Source of the DNA: Nymphaea colorata
Taxonomy: Eukaryota > Streptophyta > Magnoliopsida > Nymphaeales > Nymphaeaceae
Direction: 5' to 3'
NCBI RefSeq assembly: GCF_008831285.2
Contig: NC_045139.1
Span: forward strand, 8,402,204 to 8,466,203
Length of the DNA: 64,000 bases
Below are positions 46,991-59,859 of the stretch, one piece after another (within the stretch, counting starts at the first letter, position 1; each line of letters starts with the position of its first letter). The position numbers were made by a program, and so were the translations under genes. The notes under the pieces were generated by a model. It had not been told where the DNA came from, ran no database searches, and saw nothing but the letters and a program-made list of their open reading frames with translations.

Positions 46991-48109
46991 TTTGTAATTC
47001 CAAAACCCTAAAGTTAACGGAAAACAATCTTTTTGGGTGAGTAGGAGGAATAGCTATGAGAGATGAAGCCCTCTTCTCTTCCTCTCCTTGCATCCAATGT
47101 GCAGGAACCTGGAACTTTCATTCCACCAAACATTTTAATGACAGATATTTCACTACCGCATATTCAAACATAGTCTAAGGGTCTTTTCTTTGATGGTATC
47201 CAAACCGGGGCTATGTTGGCGAAGTCAGAAATTTTTTAGTTGAGGGGCACTAGCATTGGCTGAGGTAAGTCACATAGACAGCAGCAATAGTTGGGCCTAT
47301 TGCAAATCTAAAGGTGTGATTCAGGCAATGGATTGAGAAGGAGATTGTCTCAGATGGGTAACAGACATGAGTATAGTAGTGGACTTGTGTGGGCAGTTGC
47401 CCACATGTGGCTTTGCCACTGCAGAAGGCAAAGTAAAGATCCAAGAACCTCTGGAAGGGATTAAACACCTAGCCCCACCAATGATCAATGTGAGGAGACC
47501 ATCTTTCCTGTGTTCTGGTGAGGACACCAAATAAAACAGGGAATTGAACTCAAGATACGCCCCCAAGAGCTTTGATTGGATATTAAGAGGCGATTTGACC
47601 ACAAAACAATTACACACTGCCATTGTTTCATGAATGTGTCCAAAAAAAAATGATGAACCTTTGTACAAGGGTCACATGAATTGCTATAATTTTTAAATTA
47701 TGTTCAATTCAAACAATAACAATATGTTATTATTGCCAAGCAACCCGTGAAGAACCGTAGTGAAAGGCATTGACACTAAATGAAGTGCTATGTGAATCAA
47801 GGCATGACCTTAGTTGGATCTTTCTAAAGATGAACCAGACTCAGATTCAGATGGCTATTCTAGATTTGGTAGAGGTACCATCCGATTTTTATGCGTATTT
47901 GGCTTAGATACTTATCGGATTTCCATTTCAAATTCAGATTTTGACAGCCTGAACAAGATAGTTAGTCCTAGTTGGAAAATGGTTTGAATAACCAGATTAA
48001 AGTAAATGGTTGCATCGGAATAAACGAACCAATTTAAGTTGCCAACTTTTTGATGATTAATTTCTAGTAAATCAGCATAACCTTGTGAAATGGTCACAGG
48101 AGTTCTCGT

Positions 48110-48113
<4 letters not shown>

Positions 48114-48157
<44 letters not shown>
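48114..48157. repeat. (TA)n(CA)n microsatellite
   Basis: A TA run followed by a short CA run. A second AT run lies at 48500-48526. The 47.0-49.1 kb stretch is otherwise AT-rich DNA without a supported gene. Confidence 0.9.
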
Positions 48158-49510
48158 CAAATAAGAGGAGTTCATATCATTTTGGAGATGAATTTTAAGC
48201 CCTTAATTTATTTCTTATTTTTCTGCCGAAAACAATTTAGCTGACAAACTTAACTTACAGTCAAACTAACTTTTAATTTTTGGCTATCTGACGACATCCG
48301 GTATACTGCAGAGAGATTTCTTCAAATGAACACTAACTATAACTTAGAAAGCAAGAAATCCCTTCCTCTTTGTTATATTTATATATCTAATGTCTGCGTG
48401 TGACAAATATTAGCCAACACGAACCACTTCAATGTCCAGAGTAGGTGCTAATGCGTTTTAAGAAATGGATGGTTTAAAATCTTTAAAAACACACTCACTT
48501 ATATATATATATATATATATATATATCTGCCCAGAAACATAAATAACATACTTTTTGGAAGTACGTAGAATATATTATTGGAACCGCAAATGTGAAATCA
48601 AACGTACTATCTACTGTTTTCTATGTTTTTTTAATTAAATGTCTGATGCAGATAAATTTATAATGTCTTGAAAAGCTAAAAATGTCATAAGAAATTGATC
48701 CGAAGACCAACTTTTAGAAAGCTAAATCAATTGCTTTTTAAAATTTTTACGGAAACTAGTTTACCCATCGGACTTGTTAAAACGGTAGTGACTCGATTCA
48801 AGAAAGCCAGCTTGAAGAGAAGACCGGTAGTTGGGTCTACGGGCACGGTGTTTACCTTCACGTCCACCACCAAGTCATCCGGTGAATTCCTCTCTCTCTC
48901 TCTCCCCACTCTTGCCAAAGCAAATCATGGTGACGACCTCACCTCGTCCCTCCTCCCTCCGTTCATAAATTTGATAAACTACAGATTCTTGCCATCTTAA
49001 AATAGATAAGTACTCGCGACGGCCGTAATTTTTTGGTTAAGATAATAGCGTGCGTTCTTCCGTTTTCTGCCCATCGTGATGCCAAAAGATAATCACCAGT
49101 CGCAATTATCGTTCTGGAGTGCTTAATTTCATCTTCTGAGGCATACTCAATACCAGAGTTCGAGTTTTTCCATCTCTCTCTCTCTCTCTCCTCTCCCCAA
49201 GAGAGACGCATCTGTTTGCAAACGACGGTTGGATGCTGATTTTCGTTTGGTTTTTCCCTATGTGATAGAGAGTGAGGCCAGATTTCGATGGTGCCGTCAT
49301 GAGTCAGTGCAGGTGCCCATGAAATCTCTATTTTCTTGCGTGTAGTCATCCAGAGGGATTTACTAAGCATTGAAAGGTCGGGATCGTTGATCAAGTGGGG
49401 ATTGGAGGTACTTCCGGCTGAATTGGGGATTCCTGAATTGAAAGGAAAAAGGGTTCTTGGTGTTCTGTTTTTCGTTTTAGTGATTTTTTATTGCTGGTGT
49501 TGAATTTCCT

Positions 49511-49522
49511 ATGGGTGGTTGA
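49511..49522 (+). promoter_or_regulatory. Short upstream ORF before the coiled-coil gene
   Basis: ATGGGTGGTTGA (Met-Gly-Gly-stop) ends 20 bases before the chosen start ATG at 49543. If the 5' UTR contains it, it could reduce translation of the main frame. Confidence 0.4.
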
Positions 49523-49542
49523 TTGAGAGTCGGTTACGTGGG

Positions 49543-52500
49543 ATGGAAGCCTCCGGAGATGACGACGCCGTCCTCAGCGACGTCGAGGGCGACGATCCCT
49601 CTCCGGCGGCATTGTTGGGGGATCTGCCCCCAGATGCGGCGGCCGAGAAGCTCCGGGAAACGCTGCAGGAACTCGAGCGGGAGCGTCAGGCGAGGCAGGA
49701 GGTCGAGAAAACGAAGGCCGAGTTGCAGCAGTCCTTCGGCCGGTTGAAGGTCCTCGCACACGAGGCGATCAAGAGGCGGGACGAAATCGGCAAGCAGAGG
49801 GACGAGGCCCTGCGTGAAAAGGAAGAGGCAGTTAAGGCACGAGAAAGAGTCGCCCAGGAGTTGGCTGATGCGTTAAAGGCCAAGGAGGAGGCCCTGAAGC
49901 AAAGGGATGAGATGGCACGAACAACGGACGAGACGGCGAGGGCGAAGGACTCGTCAAGGGCCGAGATCGAGACTGCCGCTCAGATGCTTGTTAGTGGGTC
50001 AGAGAGAATCGCCACCAAGGTCAGTACGTTCAAGAGTTTCTCCGGTGCGCTCCCCAGATCTTCCAAGTACACTGGGTTGCCTGCCATCGCCTATGGCGTG
50101 ATCAAGAGAGTAAACGAGATTGTAGAAGAGCTTCTCAAACAGGTTGAGAGTGCTGCGAAAGGCCGTGATGATGTTAGAGTGCAGATGGAACAGAGGAATT
50201 ATGAGATCGCCATTGAAGTTTCTCAGTTGGAATCAACGATAAATGAACTGAAAGAACAACTTGCCAAGAGGACTTCCGAATTGGAAAGTTGGGAAAAGTC
50301 GGCCGCTGCCAAAGATGCTCGAATGGCCGAGGTGGAGAGAGAAGCACTGGAGAAGCTGAGCTCGACAGAACAGGAATGTCAGGAACTGAGGAGGAACCTT
50401 GAGGAGCAAACTCTGAAGGCATTGGGTCTTGAATCGAAGATAGAAGCAGAGAGGCCTTTGCTGTTTGAGCAGTTGAATTATATATCTAAAACCCATGAAC
50501 AGCTGTACAACATAATCAGGATGGTTGATGTCAATGTAGGCGATCAGCCAGAGCCATCTGAAGACTTGTTTCTACCACAAAAATTGGACTTGAATGATAA
50601 TCTACGAACTTTTTTGAGTGGAACCATATCTGCATTTGAACTTGCAAAGACTGCAGCGGAGAAAGTGAGTTCTGAAGTGCAGGACAGAAGCTACGAGAAA
50701 AAGGAGTTGCAGGAAAGGATTTCCCACTTGGTCATGGAGAAAAAGCATGTAGGTACATTATTAAGGAGCGCCTTGTCGAAGAGGATAACGGCAGAATCTG
50801 TGTCAAGTGACGGCAGCTCTAAGGAGATGCAATCGAGAACTAATGTAGTTCTTAAAGTTGCTGAAAATGGTCTTCGGAATTGGGGTTTAGACATTAGACT
50901 TGATTCGCTTCTTGAAGGTGCCGAAAGCATGGCTGCCGATGATAAACCAAGCACTGGAAACAAAGAGGAGGATGAAGTCTTTGGGCTGGTTAGATTCTCC
51001 GCTGTTCCAATACTTACCTTCTATTTTATATACTTATGCTACTGAGGTTTCTCATTAGAATTATCAGAAAAGACAATGTAACCTTATGAGCTCCAGTACG
51101 ATTCATATCCTTAGGAGGGTTTCTCTAAATTTAATGCAGGCTGCTGCTTTGGAGAACATTGTGAGGGCATCCCAGCTTGAGATCATGGAGTTGCGTAAAA
51201 CTGTGGAGACACTAAGGTATTTTAGAGGCTCATGATTTTCTTCCTAAAATGTAAAAGATAGTTCCAATTTTCCCACTTTTTGGCTTCGAGTTTATCAATC
51301 TCATAAAAAATACTTGTGTATTTATTTATTTCCTTGATGACTTGTTTCTTTCCCGTATTTTCCATCGACTTTTTATTAGGTTTTCAATGTCAAAGCAACT
51401 GAAATTACATTGTGCGGTTTGTCTCTGTGAGTGTGGACGTGTGTGTGAATGCTTTTTTTCTCCTTCCCTTCAATTTGTACTGAGTAGTTTCTTGAATCTA
51501 ATTTCCTTCATAAAGGGCAGAGGCTGCTCAACTTAAAGGACGCATTGAGTCTCAGGCCAAGGAAATTGCACAGAAGAAGCAACAAATAAAAGTACTCGAG
51601 GAGAAGGAGCGATCAGCCAATGAGAATGTATTGTCTTTTCTTTCAGCTTGCAAGAAGTGGTTCATATTTCTAAAATCATGGCCTTATGGTGCTCCTTTGC
51701 AAGACACTTTTATGGTTCTTGAATATAACACTTCTATTAAATCTTGAAAGGTTGAAGGGCTTATGATGGACATATCAGCAGCGGAAGAGGAAATCACGAG
51801 ATGGAAGGTTGCAGCAGAGCAGGAAGCTGCAGCTGGGAAAGCTGTTGAAGATGAGAATCAGGCAAAGGTGTGACCAACAAACTGCATTTTCTAAATACCT
51901 CTTTAGAGAGCACCTGTGTCCATGGAGTCCATGCCCTGGAATGGCTGGAAATTCTCATTTAACTAGTTTTTGGTAGCTCATGCTGGTTGTTTTACTCTCT
52001 CTGAATGACCTTCTACCTATATGATATTTATGCAAAACAGAAAAGTGTCACATTTTGTTACCATTGAAGTTTTGTGACTAAACTTGGAGGATAAACTTCT
52101 CGGTGTTTCGACATTATTCCCTTGAGCAGGATGCAGTATAGATCTAGTTATTTGTGGACATCCAAACATAGGTATAGTATGTATGACCACTGCCTTCTAT
52201 ATTCTTAAAATGTAAAATGTTTGATTTATTTAGTATTGAGGTTATAAATGAAATTATGTCAATACAAATAAGAGGTTACTTAAATGATGTCCTTTCTTCA
52301 AGGGGGCTTTCAATCATAAGCAGCAAAATTAGAAATGGTGGCTTCACCCCTGTTGGGAATGCTTCGTAGGTGCTTTACTCTTATTATTGCTATTCCAGTA
52401 GTCTTTGGGACATTATTTGTAAATATGGAATGTGGAATTCAGGTTTGTCAATTTTCATTAGTTCCTATTTCCTTCTTGGTAGATATGTTGTTTACTTTGC

Positions 52501-55164
52501 TTGCTTCGAACACTGTAAATTTTAATCCTACAAGAATAGGGGTTGTCAGTTAGGCCCCCAGTTGATAAGTAGAGGAAGGCATTACAATTTTAAATTACAA
52601 GTCTTTTATTTACACCCTCTCTCTCTCTCTCTTTTTCCTCCCTCCACCAACCCCTCCCCCTTCCCCTCCCCACCCCCACCCCCCGCCCTAATTTTTTGAG
52701 TCTTAACTTTTTAAATTATTGTGCTTTCATTGTTCAATTCATATTTTGCCTTCCGTGTCAACAAAAGCCTATGATTCTGTTGGTCATCATTCTATACCTG
52801 AGCATGATTATTGGCTGCAGGCTTGTTACACATACATCGAAAACCATTACATTTACAACCTAGCAGCAGAAGCTTCTAGTAAATCTGCTTTAAGCTGACT
52901 TGGCATTTTGTTCATGGCATGCAATTGCCCAGATAACATTTATTTGATGTAAAGGTTATCTGTCATACAGAGGGCAATCAAACTCAAGGTGAAAAAATCT
53001 GGCCATACAGTTTTTTATCCTTGAAATGGAGACAGGAAAGAGAAGGAAAGGTCCAAAGTTCTTCACCTGATTTTAAGGTAAAAGTACACCCTAGTGAGGG
53101 TACACCTGGGGAGCACAATCTGACCATTCAAACATGCCCGTAAGAATTAGAGGCTTGCTTTCCATTTTTTCCACCGATCTCCAAATCATTATTGGCATAT
53201 GAATTATCAGAGGGAAAAGGGTCCTTACAGTTGATGAACTTTGACTTGACACTGACTGTAGATAAACCTTAAAGATTTGGAAATCCTGGCATATTGGCCC
53301 ATCATTGGAGGCAAAAGAACCATAGTGCATGAACAAAAAATGTAGTTGCCTACTTTATGACTTGAAAATAGAGGTGGTACGTTTTTGAGTAGAAAATAAG
53401 AGGATGCAGCAGTTTTTATAGATGTTTTTTTTTTAAAGAATAGGTTCCAAGTTCGCGTCTCATAATAAGAATTTGACATGTTACACACTCTTACTAATGT
53501 AATTTGTATACATTTTTATGCAAATATTTATTTCAGTGTTGCAGCTTATCAATTACTAAGGTCTAATGAGTATAGCTTGTATGTTGACATGAGATGTTCT
53601 GGTTGTTTGATGTCTCATAGATCATCTCTAATAGGACTCAAATAAGTGGAGCTTCCTCTTGAGAATTCTAAAATTCTCAATGCTCAAGAATGTTTTTGTT
53701 TAAAACAAACCTTTTCAGCTTCTTTTGGAAGCTTCATCTTGAAGCTATTCCAATTTAACTTTTACAAATCCATTAATGCTTTACATATTTGTTAATTCCA
53801 TTGAAGGTAGGGGATTCTATTATTTACACATCATGGTGTGATCGACACTGTAATAATTCATGAAGTATAGCGTGAAATAGTTGAGATATGCCTACCTTTA
53901 GTGCTTACTTTGCACTTTGGGTGTAATATGATATGATTTGGTTGTGCTCGCTTGTTTGATAGGAATCATATCTTGGCCTGTGTTTTTGCACTAGCTTGTT
54001 CTGTGTACAATCACAGATTCTTGGCTTTTCAGAAACTCCTGAAAAATTTGCAATTATAAGATTAAGAATCTGTTTGTTCATTACGTGATGTTTTATGTTA
54101 CATCTTCTGTGCTTTCTTTATTATGCAGACCATTTGATTTGGCAATTTAAACTAGGTGTATAGGAGGTATGCCCCCAGGGTCATGGGGTTGATAAAATGG
54201 TTCAAGAAGTTTCCTTGAGCTTCATAGAGATATGCATTAGCATATACCCTGTACTGATAAAGGGGGACTATATAAAAATCTGATCAGTTGCTTCATCGGT
54301 AAGTGAACTTTAGAATTGTGGGTATAGTGGAGTGCTTTGATCAGTGATCAGGCTATCTTGCATAATGGTGTCAATTCATGCACGGTTTGGTGGATTGAGT
54401 AGATCCTCTGATCATATGAAAGCTACCATTATATTATTCTACATGCTGGAGCTTTGTTTGATACAAATTATGCAATTTTATTCATGTTTATCAATTCCTG
54501 TTGGAATGATCAGAATCTTAGATGCTTGTGGCATGATTCGTATTCCATAGGGCCAGAATAGTTTGTATTTGTAATATTTGTGAAGATCGATTCTGAGGGA
54601 TAGAGATTGTCAATGGGAATTGTTTCTTTGGAGACATCCAGTAAAATTGGAACGATTGTCACTGGGAAATATATCAGAAGCTATTGACTGGTCTTTTCAG
54701 ACCGGCTAAACAAAATAAAATCCAATTTGAGATTTTTGGGGGTCAATTCTATTCTTAAGTTCAATCGATGATTAATGCAGGCATGCGTGGGATTTAATTG
54801 TGCACTTCATCACTTGCAGGTGGAAGCTCTCAAGCAAGAATTGGAGGATGCCAAAGAGAGGATGAGGGAATCGGAGAGCAAACTTAAATTCAAAGAAGAG
54901 ACAGCAGCAGCAGCGATGGCTGCTCGTGATGCTGCTGAGTCATCATTACGTTTGGCTGATGCAAGGGCAACAAGGCTAAGGGAGAGGATGGAGGAGCTGA
55001 CACGACAGCTTGAAGAACTGGAAAATCGGGGCGATTCAAATTCCAGACAAAGGCCAAGATATGTATGTTGGCCTTGGCAATGGCTGGGATTGCAGTTTGT
55101 TGGTCACCATGGTGATGTGCAGCAGAGTTCCAATGAGATGGAACTCTCGGAGCCTCTTCTATAG
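49543..55164 (+). CDS. Long coiled-coil protein with conserved Trp-rich C-terminus
   Basis: Five exons: 49543-50988, 51140-51216, 51516-51627, 51751-51867, 54820-55164, giving 698 residues in one frame. I know it as a conserved plant family of unknown function (paramyosin- or myosin-heavy-chain-like in annotations). Start: the ATG at 49543 (MEASGDDD); the frame is open to about 24 bases upstream but without another ATG. Order: acidic N-terminus; heptad-rich coiled coil (about 30-130) with REKEEAVKARERVAQELADA repeats; a conserved helical block (GSERIATKVSTFKSFSGALP... at 152-190); a second coiled coil (about 190-310); a region with RPLLFEQLNYISKTHEQLYN; then coiled-coil exons 2-5. The C-terminus has RPRYVCWPWQWLGLQFVG (around 663-680) and ends NEMELSEPLL, the best family signature. 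No signal peptide. Intron 4 is about 3 kb and shows no inserted gene. Confidence 0.85.
52617..52690. repeat. CT/C-rich tract in intron 4 of the coiled-coil gene
   Basis: A CT run followed by CCCCTCCCC-type pyrimidine sequence, low complexity, inside the 2.95-kb intron. Confidence 0.8.
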
Positions 55165-56729
55165 TCAAGTCTGGTGTGTTGTAACTTCAAGGTGGAAAAG
55201 GGAAAAGAAAAGAAGAAAAAAGTAGAGTTGGTAGCCAAGGTTGCATTTCCATGTTTACCGATGCCCAACTCTTGGCAATTGGCAAAATGCTTGCTTTTCT
55301 GTTTTCCATTTTTTATAGCCCTTGACACGAGCCGAGCATCATGCATGCAATCACTTTCAACTTCAATTGCCAAGAAAAGGGGTCATGTTCTTATCTCACG
55401 ACCGTTTTAGTAGATTAGACTTTAGTGGTTGTAGATATGCTATTTCCAGAATAGGAATTCATTTGAAGGGCTTGATTGTACTCTCATCTGTTGCTCATCC
55501 TATTTTTTTTTGTTAAACATCGGTTTATTCAAATTCCTATTGCTCTGAGACTGCCATCCGGACTCCCAATCTCTTCCCGGAACAATTCCAGTTGCTCTAA
55601 ATCTCACTTTCGGCACTATCATCAAATAGTGGCATGATACAGCGGTCTGCTAGCCTCGTGGGTGATTTCTGCCTGTGGTTACTAGCAACGTTGGTCTGAT
55701 GAGGAACCTGCTTTCTTGGAAGAGCATTTCAACAAATCGGAATCTTGGCGCCTTCCGAAGGTGGGGAAACTCGGGCATTTTCTCATTTATGAGAAGCTTG
55801 TTCATTTCCAATGAGAAACACACTCAATTAATTTACTTCGTGTGTCATAATCTATTTTCTCAGTCTTATCCTTACTATAAGTATGATTGTATAGAAGCAT
55901 AGCCTGCTTTCGTGGCATTTCTTAAGGCTGGTTTCTTGAAGATATAGAGAATGCCATCTCATTCATATCTTCACTTGCCTTACTAGTTTTCGGGAAGTGT
56001 TTCTCAGTTCTTCTGCATTTAAGGGATGTTTGATGTCAATGGATCATATTTGAATTGGATTTGTACATTATTGTATTTGATTTATCTGACATATTTGGAT
56101 TTCAAATTCAGATGCAATTTCGATCTAAATTTGACTTTGAAATGTACACTTCAATCCGATTCGAAGGCATTTTATATCCCCACTGGTTTATGATTAAACG
56201 AGTTGCCAGCTGGACCTTATGTCTAGTCCCCAGCATATATATTCGTTAATCAATGAAATCATTATTATTAGTTAAACGATACATCAACTTATTATTTGTA
56301 GTCACATGGACTATATGTCTGACATCAAATTTTACTAAATATATTTTCTTATGGGCTCCCTTCTCCCTTTTTATTACTCCATCAGATTTTCATATTCGTT
56401 CTCTTCAATATAAGACTAAGCAATGCTTCCTCGTTCATTTCTTATTCCTTGTCTAGTCCTATATTGAAGAAAAAGAAAGAGTTCGAGTCTTGGAAGAATA
56501 ATAAAAAGATTTGAACCTTTCTCTGAAATGTTCGGTGTTGGATTGGCCTTTCAACGGCTGTTAATATCGGATTGGTATTTATGTACATCCAAATTTGAGT
56601 CCGAATTTAATCAATTTTCATTTCTTAATTATTTTTTCATACATAATTTATTTAAATCAGTTTGATTGAATATTTGATCTAAATCCCACCATTGACTTCG
56701 TAGATGTTCACCGTTGTGTTTAGTCTTGC

Positions 56730-58670
56730 CTTATGTTGACAAGCATTTGCTGTACAAATCTTGCTGCAAATCGCCTATGGAGAAAAGTAAGAAATAAGAA
56801 TAGAGAGTGGTAGGTCATAGGTTTTGCATGATTATGGACATGGGTTGCCACTCCGGAACTTTCTTGAGCGTTTTATTTCTTTTACACGGTATCAGAGCAA
56901 GAATTCACTGGTTAGCCATGTTTGGAGGTAATTCTTCTAGATCTCAATGTCAGCCTGGCAACATGGCTGATGCTGTTGAATTCATCTTGGTGCATGAATG
57001 TGAGGTATTGAATTCAAAGATCACATTCATTTTGCTCAGTGGTGGAAATTATTTTTCATGATCCAAATTATTATATTGTATCATTATTATATTGTATCTC
57101 GGTCGTAGATCTAAATTAGGCTATGTTAATGGTGAAATCCAAAGACCAAGTAGCACTGATCCCAAATACTGTGAATGGAGTTCTACAACTGACTAAGAAT
57201 ATCAACATGATCGGATTCAAATAGGATATACCTTAACTGTATCCTCCTTTCTGGATATCCAGATATTCGGATTCTAATTTGAACAAAAAAGGTCATATAT
57301 GAATATGAATTCAAAATCTGAATTTTGATTTTTACATTCATATCCAAATCTGAATCTGAATTTTGAACCAAATTTGTCCTATTTTCAAAATGTAAGAGAA
57401 TTATAAATCTGATTCAAATCTGATGGGATGCCATTTCTTAAATCCGAACGGATCTGATTGTTTGATGAGATATTAATTTTTTTTTTCATATCTGCTTTTT
57501 CTTGGAGCAGTTTGATTGGATATCTGGTCCAATCAAATATATTGACATCCCCATGTTATGTCTTTGGATTTTGAATTCTATGGAGCCACACATTGCCGAA
57601 AGTTTCTTATTTCTTAAGCAGTGCTAAAGAGAATTGGAACATCGACAAGGAGCTAAGGAGCAAGCCAAATAATATTGGCTACAGGACATTAGCTGTCGTG
57701 CAATGTCCATAACCTCGAGAAAGAAGAAATGCCCCTTTTGTGATTGCATTTGGAAAATGAAGCACATGCGGGATGAATACAAGTTATATATAATTATTTA
57801 CACAGATTTTGTTGCTTTTGAAAAAATTAAGAGAGCATGAAAAAGTCATTCAACTTTTATTTGGTGCAGGAAGTAAAGTTTGAAGAGCTATACACAGATT
57901 TTATGTCAGTGACGTTCAGTATGTCAATGGTGTGTTCTACCATCATGCGACGAGATATCTGCAGATGTGTTATGAATCCCAAGGAAGAATTCAAGATAGA
58001 TGTTGGCCATTACGCGAAAACAGGCACAACCAAACCGCCCATATCAAATGCTGGCCGTGTGTCTGTTTAGAAGGCATCCACGGACTGGCTGCAATGGTGC
58101 GGACATTAATTGAATTCTTCCAACATTCGCTTCTAGATTTCAAAACTCAGCTAATATTTCTGTCTTTTTTTGGTTGATCAGAAAGATATGCGGTTTGTTG
58201 ACTTTGGTGCATCAGAACAACATATGATGCTCATCTATGCCAAATTTATGTCACTTGAAACAAGCTAACAATTGAAGCCAGGTTACTGTTCGTTGATGAC
58301 CAGTCTACCTTAAGATTTGCAGGAACTGGTGAATTGCATTTATTCGGTTATGATAAAAATCTTGATGTGTTGTTCATTACCAACCTACCAGACAATTTAT
58401 TGCTCACTAAAGATCTGGATTGCGTTGTTACTTTCTCAATATATAATGTGGCATTATTGGCTGCTTAATTTCTATGGTGGTCCATTATTGGCTGCTTTTC
58501 CTTTGGAACAGAACGGGTTAGGTTGGAAAGCAGATCTGCTGTGGAGGATTCAAGAAATTATTGGAAGCTTCAGAATCCCCAAGATGCACCGCTTTAGGCA
58601 AGGGAAGGTTTCTGATTAATTAGGCTCGCAAATAAGGAAGATGTAATGAAGATGACTTTGAAGCAGAAAG
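56730..58670 (+). mobile_element. Ty1/Copia LTR-retrotransposon fossil
   Basis: A possible LTR end (..TTTTACA near 56886) is followed directly by a primer-binding site matching the initiator-Met tRNA type (GGTATCAGAGCA, 56888-56899) and then a Copia gag start (LSGGNYFS text near 57040). Farther on, near 57.96-58.08 kb, are traces of a zinc-knuckle area, and near 58.20 kb a Copia protease-like DxGAS block. The 57.08-57.55 kb stretch between them is GGATTCAAATC-type repeat and looks inserted. The element is broken, with many disruptions, and no matching 3' LTR was seen. It is an old partial copy; the left end at 56730 is only a guess from a TGTTGAC word. Confidence 0.55.
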
Positions 58671-58938
58671 TGTGAGAGAGTCGCTGGCAAGACATTCCTT
58701 GCTGTATGACTTCAGCTTCACAACCGGCTTCTCTCTTTACTTAATTTGGAACAAGCTGGTCTGTAGAGAAGTTGCAAGAGCTCTTCGCGGTCATCTGGTT
58801 GCAGTTTATATGTGCACAGCAGCAGAGGCGGAGTCAGGATTCGAAACGAGAGTTGATCGAAACGATTGTTTGATGTTTTTCTCTGAAAATTTGTTCCACT
58901 GGATCAAATTAAAATTTTCTTAACGATCTCATGTAAGG

Positions 58939-58992
58939 TTGGCTCCAAATTTCTGCAACTTTTTATTGGCTCCAAATTTCTGCAACATTTTA
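58939..58992. repeat. 27-bp tandem duplication
   Basis: TTGGCTCCAAATTTCTGCAA plus CTTTTTA/CATTTTA occurs twice head to tail with one difference. Confidence 0.9.
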
Positions 58993-59446
58993 TTGCTATT
59001 GACTCAACTCATCAGCAAAATAGTATCGCAATGAAAGATGTTTCGAAGCGCTGATGCAAACTGATAACACAAAACGCTTCATTCGTCGTCGATTTGCAAA
59101 AGCGAAACTGTGGAGAAACGTACTTACGGGGTATAGTTTGTGAATTGTTTTGGAAGGAATTTTAATATATTTCATTCATGAAGCGTGTTGCCGTGAATTA
59201 TTTCAAAAGTTAATTACCATACTGGACAGTTTTTTTTTTTAACATATAAAACGATAAAGTTAAAAAATCATTTATAATTGTTGAGATTTATTTTCGAACA
59301 TATGAAACCTCGTTGTCTTTAGGAGCGGATGCAAAATATGGTTTTACTTATAAAATTAAAAAAAAATGAGTAAGAATTTTCGTCGAACCAACCTTGGAAA
59401 CATGATAAACCTACACGCGTTAAGAGATTTGCCCGGTGGAGTATGG

Positions 59447-59453
59447 CACGTGT
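59447..59453 (+). promoter_or_regulatory. ABRE-type ACGT element upstream of LEA gene
   Basis: CACGTGT (a G-box/ABRE core) lies 63 bases before the TATA box. Nearby ACACGCG (59413-59419) and CACCGCG (59471-59477) resemble coupling elements. This fits abscisic-acid and seed-maturation control, which is known for LEA genes; for this gene it is inference. Confidence 0.55.
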
Positions 59454-59515
59454 TAGGACATGCAACCACACACCGCGCAGGTGAGGCAGAAACAGGGGAC
59501 AGAGCAAAAACGGCC

Positions 59516-59522
59516 TATAAAA
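59516..59522 (+). promoter_or_regulatory. TATA box of the LEA_6 gene
   Basis: TATAAAA, 63 bases before the ATG at 59585; transcription would begin near 59548. Confidence 0.65.
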
Positions 59523-59584
59523 CCACGGCGAGCTCCACTTCCCACCGTCAAGAGGCACGGGGTAATCGACTCACCTGGGGAACA

Positions 59585-59851
59585 ATGGCGAGCAAGGATC
59601 AGCGTCCTAACCAGCGGCAGCAGCTCAGGCGGCCGGAACAGGCCGCCGGGCAGGAGGAACTTCCGCTGGAAAGCAGCCCCTACGTGAAGCACAACGACCT
59701 GGAGGAGTACAAGCAGGAGGCCTACGGGACGCAGGGGCACGTGCAGCCGGTGGACAGGGGCGCCGGCAGCACGGACGCGCCCACTCCGTCCGGTGGCACG
59801 TTGCCCGAGAGCAAACTAGGCGCCGTCCGACGTGCTGCTCCTCAGAACTAG
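59585..59851 (+). CDS. Late embryogenesis abundant protein, group 6 (LEA_6 / LEA18 type)
   Basis: A small hydrophilic protein of 88 residues, single exon. LEA_6 proteins accumulate in drying seeds and under water stress and probably protect other molecules as disordered chains; no enzyme activity is known. The family signature is clear: ELPLESSPYVKHNDLEEYKQ (25-44), then AYGTQGHVQP (46-55), then DRGAGSTDAPTPSGG (57-71). The N-terminus is rich in Gln, Arg and Lys. There are no Cys or Trp and no membrane segment. The start is set by the TATA box and by the family's usual 80-100-residue length; the frame is open further upstream, but that part would precede the transcription start. The upstream ACGT element fits seed or ABA control. 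Confidence 0.85.
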   Translation: MASKDQRPNQRQQLRRPEQAAGQEELPLESSPYVKHNDLEEYKQEAYGTQGHVQPVDRGAGSTDAPTPSGGTLPESKLGAVRRAAPQN

Positions 59852-59859
59852 TGGGTCTT

